From: Oscillospiraceae bacterium
GTDB taxonomy: Bacteria > Bacillota > Clostridia > Oscillospirales > Ruminococcaceae
Assembly: GCA_900765125.1 (NCBI GenBank)
Contig: CAAFQL010000342.1
Span: forward strand, 1-5,532
Direction of reading: 5' to 3'
Length of the DNA stretch: 5,532 nt
Positions 1-4,853 of the stretch are shown one piece after another. The notes under the pieces are model-generated. The model searched no databases. It saw only the letters and a program-made list of their open reading frames with translations, and had not been told where the DNA came from. A program made the translations under genes and the position numbers. Numbering within the stretch: the stretch's first letter is position 1; every line of letters starts with the position of its first letter.

Positions 1-118
1 CCCCTGCCATAAAAGAAAATGCAATTTCGCTTTCAGACTCTGCTGTACGCAGCTTCATCATTTCCCTAAGGTCGGAAATCTGCGGAAGGGAGTATAGCGG
101 ATACGGTTTATTTTTCAT
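1..118 (-). CDS. Partial AMP-binding (acyl-CoA synthetase-like) protein, N-terminus only
   Basis: A minus-strand gene starts at the ATG at 118-116 and runs off the left edge, giving 39 codons with no stop. The start is supported by a perfect GGAGGT (128-123 on the minus strand) four bases upstream and by a strong promoter further upstream. The visible protein begins MKNKPYPLYSLPQISDLREM and continues to a segment ending EIAFSFMAG. The pattern of a PLY motif, then an I-x-DLREM segment, then about ten residues to an IAF segment resembles the N-termini of clostridial long-chain acyl-CoA synthetases and related adenylate-forming enzymes. Those enzymes activate a carboxylic acid with ATP and transfer it to CoA or a carrier. 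The catalytic motifs lie outside the window, so substrate and subfamily cannot be judged. The assignment rests on N-terminal resemblance only, but the reading frame and start are much more secure. Confidence 0.6.
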   Translation of the reverse strand, partial: MKNKPYPLYSLPQISDLREMMKLRTAESESEIAFSFMAG

Positions 119-122
119 TTAT

Positions 123-128
123 ACCTCC
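123..128 (-). promoter_or_regulatory. Ribosome binding site of the minus-strand partial gene
   Basis: On the minus strand this reads GGAGGT, an excellent anti-Shine-Dalgarno match. It lies four bases before the ATG at 118-116, slightly close but acceptable. It fixes the start of the leftmost gene. Confidence 0.8.
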
Positions 129-260
129 ATAAAAATAAGTTTTGTTACTATTCGGTTATTCTTTATAGATCCGGTAATACTATCTGTTTTATCATGTTAC
201 ATATTTATAAAATCAAAAAATGACAAATATTTTTATAAACATACATATTTTAATGTAGAT

Positions 261-289
261 ATTATATCATCTATATACAAAAAAGTCAA
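261..289 (-). promoter_or_regulatory. Sigma-A type promoter for the leftward gene
   Basis: On the minus strand the -35 box is TTGACT (plus coordinates 289-284, five of six consensus bases) and the -10 box is a perfect TATAAT (266-261), separated by exactly 17 bases. Transcription should start near 254, leaving a leader of about 136 bases before the ATG at 118. The -10 box lies inside a short perfect palindrome, GATAT-T-ATATC (258-268), which may be an operator or simply AT-rich chance. Confidence 0.8.
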
Positions 290-349
290 GTATGCGAGAT
301 AAAGTGTGATTTTTACGACTCGTTTTGCCCGAAAAATAGTTTTTTTACG

Positions 350-377
350 TTGAAAGTGCAATTTACTTAATTATTAT
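350..377 (+). promoter_or_regulatory. Possible second, weaker rightward promoter
   Basis: TTGAAA (350-355) and TATTAT (372-377) are separated by 16 bases. Each box matches about five of six consensus positions, but the spacer is one base short and the AT-rich background makes such pairs likely by chance. If used, it would start transcription near 384, about 60 bases upstream of the main rightward start. Confidence 0.3.
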
Positions 378-409
378 CTACTATTACAGAAAAAACTTTG
401 GGTTAATAC

Positions 410-438
410 TTGATTTTTATGGAAAAAAGTGTTATACT
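410..438 (+). promoter_or_regulatory. Main sigma-A type promoter of the prfA operon
   Basis: The -35 box TTGATT (410-415) and the -10 box TATACT (433-438) are separated by the optimal 17 bases. Transcription should begin near 445, giving a leader of about 40 bases to the first gene. No other equally good promoter is seen downstream, so this probably drives the whole rightward operon. Its position also rules out in-frame starts at 410 (TTG) and 419 (ATG) for the first gene, because those codons lie within or upstream of the promoter. Confidence 0.8.
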
Positions 439-471
439 AATAAGCAAATGCGCAAAGCAGCATGGAGCAGG

Positions 472-477
472 AAGGAG
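472..477 (+). promoter_or_regulatory. Ribosome binding site of the DUF951 gene
   Basis: AAGGAG lies 10 bases before the ATG at 488 and 4 bases before an in-frame TTG at 482. Both starts are mechanically possible and differ by only two residues. The ATG is preferred because it begins the conserved MDVRPADIL N-terminus. Confidence 0.7.
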
Positions 478-487
478 TGTATTGAAA

Positions 488-679
488 ATGGACGTTCGTC
501 CGGCAGATATTCTTGTAATGAAGAAACCGCACCCATGTGGCGGCAACGAGATGTATGTTATACGTTCCGGTATGGATTTTAAACTGCGCTGCACTGGTTG
601 CGGAAGAGAATTTATGGTAGCGAGAAATAAAATAGAAAAACGTATTCGTCAGATAAAGCGCATCAAGACAGAAGAATAA
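488..679 (+). CDS. DUF951 family small protein (YyzM-like), possible zinc-ribbon
   Basis: This 63-residue protein begins MDVRPADILVMKKPHPCGG and matches the DUF951 pattern: an N-terminal D-x-R-x-x-D-I start, the KKPHPCG motif (residues 12-18), a G-M-D segment (28-30), then LRCTGCGR (33-40) and a basic tail rich in Lys and Arg (46-60). His15/Cys17 and Cys35/Cys38 could bind one metal ion, which is my inference from spacing. The basic tail suggests contact with nucleic acid or the ribosome. No biochemical role is established for the family to my knowledge. The length is normal for the family. The start is set by the promoter at 410-438, which excludes the longer open frame, and by the RBS at 472-477; an in-frame TTG at 482 would add two residues. 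It is the first gene of the operon, with 25 bases before prfA, so it is probably co-expressed with translation genes. Confidence 0.85.
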   Translation: MDVRPADILVMKKPHPCGGNEMYVIRSGMDFKLRCTGCGREFMVARNKIEKRIRQIKRIKTEE

Positions 680-689
680 AACAAAAATG

Positions 690-696
690 AAAGGTG
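690..696 (+). promoter_or_regulatory. Ribosome binding site of prfA
   Basis: AAAGGTG lies eight bases before the ATG at 705. It sits downstream of the ATG at 687, which itself has no purine-rich G-containing site upstream, and only two bases from the ATG at 699. It therefore points to 705 as the start. Confidence 0.6.
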
Positions 697-704
697 TCAT
701 GGAA

Positions 705-1784
705 ATGCTCGAAAAGCTCAGGCAGATGGAATTAAACTATAATACATTAAGTGAAAAACTTATGGATCCGGAGGTTGTATCCGATCAAAAACAATATATA
801 GAGCTTATGCGTGAGTATAAGCATATGACACCTATTGTAGAACAGTATCATGCATACAGAGATGTTGATCGTAATTTAAATGAAGCTCGTGATCTTTTGG
901 AATCAGGCGAAACAGATCCAGAGCTGCTTGAAATGGCACAGGCAGAGTTTGAGGAGTCAAAGGAAAAATGTGAAGAGCTGAAAATGATTCTTAAGCGTAT
1001 GCTTTTACCAAAGGATCCAAATGATGATAAAAATGTTATCATAGAAATACGTGGAGGTGCAGGCGGTGATGAGGCAGCGCTTTTTGCCGGTGCACTATAT
1101 AGAATGTATAGTATGTATGCTGAGACTCAGGGATGGAAGCAGGAAGTTTTAAATGCAAATACTACAGAACTGGGTGGATTTAAGGAAATAAGTTTTTCTA
1201 TTGAGGGCGAGGGAGCTTATTCAAGATTTAAGTATGAAAGCGGCGTTCATCGTGTACAGCGTGTACCTGAAACTGAATCTCAGGGCAGGATACACACCTC
1301 TACTGTAACAGTTGCTGTGCTTGTAGAAGCGGACGAAGTGCAGCTTGAAATAAATCCTACTGACCTTAGAATAGATGTATTCCGTGCAAGCGGAGCGGGT
1401 GGTCAGCATATCAATAAGACAGAATCAGCAGTACGAATCACTCATATTCCAACAGGAGTTGTAGTTGAGTGTCAGGATGAGCGCAGCCAATTTAAGAATA
1501 AAGAACGTGCAATGCTCATTCTCCGTTCAAGACTTTATGAAGCAAAGCTTCAGGAGCAGAATGACAAAATCGCATCAGAGCGCCGTATGCAGGTAGGCAG
1601 CGGTGACCGTTCTGAAAGGATCAGAACATACAACTATCCGCAGGGCAGAATGACAGATCATAGAATCGGACTTACAATTTATCGTCTGGAAGATCTGCTT
1701 AATGGAAATCTAGATGAAGTATTCGATGCACTTGCAACAGCTGATGAGCTGGCAAAGCTTGCAGGCGAACATGAAGAGGCATAA
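705..1784 (+). CDS. prfA: Peptide chain release factor 1
   Basis: Class I release factor that reads UAA and UAG stop codons in the ribosomal A site and triggers hydrolysis of peptidyl-tRNA. From the ATG at 705 it is 359 residues, the usual length (E. coli RF1 is 360). The N-terminal helical domain (about 1-100) is followed by the conserved core. The stop-codon-reading tripeptide is PET (188-190), within the RF1 signature RVQRVPETESQGRIHTS. The catalytic GGQ is at 232-234, within GAGGQHINKTESAVRI. The PxT tripeptide rather than SPF identifies RF1, not RF2. Earlier in-frame ATGs at 687 and 699 are less likely because the RBS lies at 690-696, and starting at 705 gives the typical MLEKLRQ beginning. 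One small oddity is AVLVEAD after the HTS motif, where RF1 usually has AVLPE. It is the second gene of the operon, and the next gene starts four bases after its stop. Confidence 0.97.
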   Translation: MLEKLRQMELNYNTLSEKLMDPEVVSDQKQYIELMREYKHMTPIVEQYHAYRDVDRNLNEARDLLESGETDPELLEMAQAEFEESKEKCEELKMILKRMLLPKDPNDDKNVIIEIRGGAGGDEAALFAGALYRMYSMYAETQGWKQEVLNANTTELGGFKEISFSIEGEGAYSRFKYESGVHRVQRVPETESQGRIHTSTVTVAVLVEADEVQLEINPTDLRIDVFRASGAGGQHINKTESAVRITHIPTGVVVECQDERSQFKNKERAMLILRSRLYEAKLQEQNDKIASERRMQVGSGDRSERIRTYNYPQGRMTDHRIGLTIYRLEDLLNGNLDEVFDALATADELAKLAGEHEEA

Positions 1785-1788
1785 AATA

Positions 1789-2802
1789 ATGGTAACAGAA
1801 TTGCTTTCTGCATCCTCAGCTGATATTGAAATAGCAGCTGAGCTTATAAAAAATGGTGAACTTGTGGGAATGCCCACAGAAACCGTATACGGTTTGGCAG
1901 CAGATGCATTGAATCCAATTGCAGTTGCAAAGGTTTTTGCAGCAAAGGGACGTCCGGCTGATAATCCGCTTATCGTTCATATTGCAGATACTTCCATGCT
2001 TACAGAACTTGCCTTTGATATACCTGAGGCTGCATATAGACTTGCTGAAAGATTTTGGCCGGGTCCTCTTACTATGATACTGAAAAAGAAAGATTGTATT
2101 CCTGATATAACGTCCGGCGGTCTGGATACTGTAGGTATAAGAATGCCTGATCACATGGCTGCACGTATGCTTATAGAAAAATCAGGTCTGCCTGTTGCCG
2201 CACCGTCCGGAAACATTTCCGGTTATCCAAGTCCTACAAAGTCTGAGCACATGATGCGTGACATGAATGGAAAAATTGCTGCGGTTATTGACGGCGGTGA
2301 ATGCAGTGTAGGTGTAGAGTCTACGGTTATTTCCTTTGAAAATGACAATACTGTTAGAATACTGAGACCCGGCGGAGTTACCCGTGAGGATTTGCTTGAA
2401 GTTGTAGATGACGTTATCATAGATCCTGCTATCCTCCATGAACTTAGTGAAGGACAAACTGTTCGTTCACCGGGAATGAAATATAAACACTATTCACCTT
2501 TGGCAAAGGTTTCTATAATAGAAGGTGAATACGAAGATTTTTGCGATTATGTAAATCAGCATAAGGGCAATGGGGTATATGCTCTTGTATTTGATGGGGA
2601 AGAAAGCGGTGTAGCAGTTTCTGCTTTAAGTTATGGATATGATGACAGGGAACAAGCACATCAGATTTTTTCACGTTTGAGAGAATTTGATTTATTGGGT
2701 GCGAAAAACGTATACGTGCGTGCTCCGAGAGCAGAGGGTGTGGGTCTTGCTGTTTATAACAGACTTATAAGAGCTGCCGGATTTGAGGTGATACAGGTAT
2801 GA
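1789..2802 (+). CDS. sua5: L-threonylcarbamoyladenylate synthase, long Sua5/YwlC type
   Basis: Makes threonylcarbamoyl-AMP from threonine, bicarbonate and ATP, the first step of t6A37 modification on ANN-decoding tRNAs; the TsaB/D/E proteins then complete the transfer. The 337-residue product has two domains. The YrdC/TsaC catalytic domain (about 8-195) shows PTETVYGLAADA (29-40), KGRPADNPL (53-61) and APSGNISGYPSPT (138-150). A linker, SPGMKYKHYSP (227-237), leads to the C-terminal Sua5 domain (about 238-337). The linker and length place it with YwlC (about 346 aa) rather than the single-domain E. coli TsaC (190 aa). In the third motif Gly141 replaces the usual Ala of SAN. The start at 1789 is four bases past the prfA stop with AGAGG at 1775-1779; an in-frame ATG at 1771 would overlap prfA and lacks a better site. 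Its end overlaps coaE by four bases (ATGA). Confidence 0.95.
   Translation: MVTELLSASSADIEIAAELIKNGELVGMPTETVYGLAADALNPIAVAKVFAAKGRPADNPLIVHIADTSMLTELAFDIPEAAYRLAERFWPGPLTMILKKKDCIPDITSGGLDTVGIRMPDHMAARMLIEKSGLPVAAPSGNISGYPSPTKSEHMMRDMNGKIAAVIDGGECSVGVESTVISFENDNTVRILRPGGVTREDLLEVVDDVIIDPAILHELSEGQTVRSPGMKYKHYSPLAKVSIIEGEYEDFCDYVNQHKGNGVYALVFDGEESGVAVSALSYGYDDREQAHQIFSRLREFDLLGAKNVYVRAPRAEGVGLAVYNRLIRAAGFEVIQV
2785..2791 (+). promoter_or_regulatory. Ribosome binding site of coaE inside the end of sua5
   Basis: GAGGTGA lies seven bases before the ATG at 2799 and within the last codons of sua5. Together with the ATGA overlap at 2799-2802 it supports the start at 2799 over the in-frame ATG at 2820, and suggests translational coupling. 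Confidence 0.8.
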
Positions 2803-3428
2803 ATAGTCTTGAAAATGTAATGGTAGTGGGACTTACCGGTCAGACTGGCGCCGGCAAAAGTACCGTATCAAAGGTTTTCAGGCAGCATGGATTTTGTCTT
2901 ATAGACGCAGATATGATTTCAAGGGAAGTAGTAAAAAAAGGCAGCAGTTGTCTGTATGAGATCAAAGATTGTTTCCCGGATAATGTAATATCAGAAGATG
3001 GAACACTGAACCGCAGTGAGCTTGCAAAGATAGTGTTTAGCGATCATAATAAAAAAGAAATGCTTAATTCCATAATGTATCCGTACATTGTTGGGGAAAT
3101 ATTACAGCAGATACACAGATATGCTGACAGTGGACAAAAGCTGATACTTCTTGATGCGCCTACTCTTTTTGAAAGTCGTGCAGATGATTTCTGTGAACTT
3201 ATAATATCTGTAGTTGCAAGAGAGCCGCTGCGTCTGGACAGAATAATGAAGCGTGACAGCCTTGATTCTGAACAAGCTCAGGCAAGGATAGATTCACAGC
3301 TGCCGGAAACGTTCTTTATAAGTCATTCTGATTTTATAATAAAGAACAATAAGGACAGGGCAAATCTCGATGAAGTTGCAAGAGAAGTTGCACAAAAAGT
3401 TATCGAGTATTATAAAGATAAATTTTAA
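2799..3428 (+). CDS. coaE: Dephospho-CoA kinase
   Basis: Phosphorylates the 3'-hydroxyl of the ribose of dephospho-CoA with ATP, the last step of coenzyme A synthesis in the cytoplasm. The 209-residue length is normal for the family. The P-loop is GQTGAGKS (14-21), preceded by the MVVGLT strand. DAD (36-38) and the following ISREVVKKG segment match the substrate-binding region. DAPTLFES (119-126) matches the family DxPLLFE motif, with Thr122 in place of the usual Leu. The later R-x-x-R-I-M-K-R-D segment, the A-x-A-R-I-D-S-Q segment and the near-C-terminal DFIIKNN are also family features. The first Gly-Gly of the common GGIGSGKS loop is Gly-Gln here, which still meets the GxxxxGKS rule. It begins with an ATGA overlap on sua5 and is followed after 12 bases by the aminopeptidase gene. 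Confidence 0.95.
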   Translation: MNSLENVMVVGLTGQTGAGKSTVSKVFRQHGFCLIDADMISREVVKKGSSCLYEIKDCFPDNVISEDGTLNRSELAKIVFSDHNKKEMLNSIMYPYIVGEILQQIHRYADSGQKLILLDAPTLFESRADDFCELIISVVAREPLRLDRIMKRDSLDSEQAQARIDSQLPETFFISHSDFIIKNNKDRANLDEVAREVAQKVIEYYKDKF

Positions 3429-3433
3429 GGAGG
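3427..3433 (+). promoter_or_regulatory. Ribosome binding site of the M18 aminopeptidase gene, overlapping the coaE stop
   Basis: AAGGAGG is a near-perfect Shine-Dalgarno sequence seven bases before the ATG at 3441. Its first two bases are the last two of the coaE TAA stop (3426-3428). Ribosomes ending on coaE are thus placed directly on the next start site. Confidence 0.85.
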
Positions 3434-3440
3434 ACAAGAA

Positions 3441-4838
3441 ATGGAAAAGAATACAGAATCAAAGAAGCGCAAGGAGAGCCTTTTTTCTAAATCTAAGCAC
3501 GCTGCATATCGTATCAGTGCTGAGGAAAAAGCAGCAGGTGATAAATTTGCAGAAGAGTATAAGGCGTTTCTGAATGTATCAAAGACTGAGCGAGAGGCGT
3601 GCTCCAATGCAGAGGAAATTTTAAAGAACAATGGTTTTGTACCATTTGAAACAAATATGACACTTAAAGCAGGCGATAAGGTTTACCGCAACAATCGTGG
3701 TAAGGCAATTATTGCCGCAGTAATTGGCAGTGCTCCTATTACAGATGGTGTACACCTTTGTGCAGCACATATTGATTCACCACGTCTTGACCTTAAACAG
3801 AATCCACTTTATGAGGATCATGAGCTTGCACTTTTCAAGACACATTATTATGGTGGAATAAAGAAATATCAGTGGGGGGCTATTCCGCTGTCACTTCACG
3901 GCGTTGTTATAAAGGCTGACGGCAGCAGTGTTGTAGTAAATATTGGCGAAGATGAGGGGGATCCTGTTTTCTGTGTGACTGATCTGCTGCCGCATCTTGC
4001 AACAGAACAGATGAAACGTCCTGCCGGTTCACTTATACGTGGTGAAGAACTTAATATCCTTATAGGTTCTCTTCCATTTAATAATGACGAAGAGAGCGAT
4101 GCAGTTAAGCTGAATATTATGAATATCCTTAACGAAAAGTACGGTATGACTGAAGACGATTTTATCTCAGCAGAGCTTGAAGCTGTTCCTGCATATCGTG
4201 CCTGCGATGTAGGTCTTGATCGCAGTATGATCGGTAGTTATGGACATGATGATAGAGTTTGTGCTTATCCTGCACTCCGTGCAATTGTGGATTGTCAAAA
4301 TCCTATTAATACAGCAGTAGTTGTTCTCACTGATAAGGAAGAAACAGGCAGCGACGGCAATACCGGTCTTTGTTCATCTTATCTTCCATATTTCATTGAT
4401 GATTTGGCTGATTGCTTCGGCGTAAAGGGCAGACACGTACTAAGTGCATCAAAATGTCTATCAGCTGATGTAAATGCAGCTTTTGACCCCACATTTCCTG
4501 ATGTTATGGAACAGAAAAATTGTGCATATATAAACAAGGGCGTATGTGTTACTAAGTTCACAGGTTCAAGAGGAAAGTCTGGTACTTCTGATGCATCAGC
4601 AGAGTTTGTAGGACTTGTACGCAGGCTTCTTGACAGTAAGAATGTAGTATGGCAGACAGGGGAACTTGGCAAGGTAGATGCAGGCGGCGGCGGTACAGTT
4701 GCTGCGTATATTGCAAATCTTGATGTTGATACAGTAGATATAGGCGTTCCCGTACTTTGTATGCACGCACCGTTTGAGATCGTATCAAAGCTGGACGTTT
4801 ATATGACTTATCGTGCCTTCAGAGCATTTGTAGAATAA
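3441..4838 (+). CDS. apeA: M18 family zinc aminopeptidase, ApeA type
   Basis: Cytosolic metallo-aminopeptidase that removes N-terminal residues from peptides, probably in peptide turnover; it lacks a signal peptide. The 465-residue length fits type 1 bacterial M18 enzymes. All five expected zinc ligands can be placed by analogy with human aspartyl aminopeptidase: His110 in AAHIDSPRLDLK, Asp270 in GHDDR (bridging), Glu301 in DKEETGS with Glu300 as general base, Asp343 in SADVNAAFDP, and His442 in CMHAPFE. The HIDSPR and GHDDRVCAY forms point to the ApeA branch rather than the DNPEP/ApeB branch, which uses HTDSPCLR. The first 35 residues are Lys-rich and probably flexible. Family membership is very sure; the substrate preference and the apeA symbol are less so. 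It starts 12 bases after coaE, and the FNT gene follows after 15 bases. Confidence 0.93.
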   Translation: MEKNTESKKRKESLFSKSKHAAYRISAEEKAAGDKFAEEYKAFLNVSKTEREACSNAEEILKNNGFVPFETNMTLKAGDKVYRNNRGKAIIAAVIGSAPITDGVHLCAAHIDSPRLDLKQNPLYEDHELALFKTHYYGGIKKYQWGAIPLSLHGVVIKADGSSVVVNIGEDEGDPVFCVTDLLPHLATEQMKRPAGSLIRGEELNILIGSLPFNNDEESDAVKLNIMNILNEKYGMTEDDFISAELEAVPAYRACDVGLDRSMIGSYGHDDRVCAYPALRAIVDCQNPINTAVVVLTDKEETGSDGNTGLCSSYLPYFIDDLADCFGVKGRHVLSASKCLSADVNAAFDPTFPDVMEQKNCAYINKGVCVTKFTGSRGKSGTSDASAEFVGLVRRLLDSKNVVWQTGELGKVDAGGGGTVAAYIANLDVDTVDIGVPVLCMHAPFEIVSKLDVYMTYRAFRAFVE

Positions 4839-4847
4839 AGGAAGTGG
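4839..4847 (+). promoter_or_regulatory. Ribosome binding site of the FNT gene
   Basis: AGGAAGTGG lies directly after the aminopeptidase stop and 6-10 bases before the ATG at 4854, depending on the pairing register. It is weaker than the AAGGAGG upstream of the aminopeptidase. Confidence 0.55.
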
Positions 4848-4853
4848 CTTGTT

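Larger units (their letters stand above)
119..487. other. Divergent AT-rich intergenic region with two opposing promoters
   Basis: This 369-base stretch holds no convincing gene. It separates the minus-strand synthetase-like gene from the plus-strand prfA operon and is strongly AT-rich. It contains the leftward promoter (261-289), the rightward promoter (410-438), a weaker candidate rightward promoter (350-377), and the two leaders. I see no GC-rich hairpin followed by a T-run that would count as an intrinsic terminator, no tRNA and no recognisable riboswitch. The roughly 136-base leader of the leftward transcript (about 119-254) is too AT-poor in pairing partners of G and C for a stable fold that I can trace by eye. 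Confidence 0.75.

Noticed and set aside
294..340. CGAG/CTCG pair and TTTTGCCCGAAAA followed by a T-run, considered as a terminator or small RNA
   Set aside because: The stems have only about four pairs, one with a loop of about 20 bases, and lie between two divergent promoters where no transcript needs to end.
448..582. A 44-codon open frame starting ATG at 448, overlapping the DUF951 gene in another frame
   Set aside because: It has no ribosome binding site, starts at about the transcript start, overlaps a well-supported gene, and its translation resembles no known protein.
1816..2457. Several minus-strand open frames opposite sua5 and the other plus-strand genes
   Set aside because: They are shadows of strongly conserved coding sequence, lack ribosome binding sites, and their translations show no recognisable domains.
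4808..4836. TAGAAT at 4831 with TTATCG 17 bases upstream as a promoter for the FNT gene
   Set aside because: The -35 box matches only three of six bases, and the boxes lie in the conserved C-terminal codons of the aminopeptidase gene; read-through from upstream explains expression.
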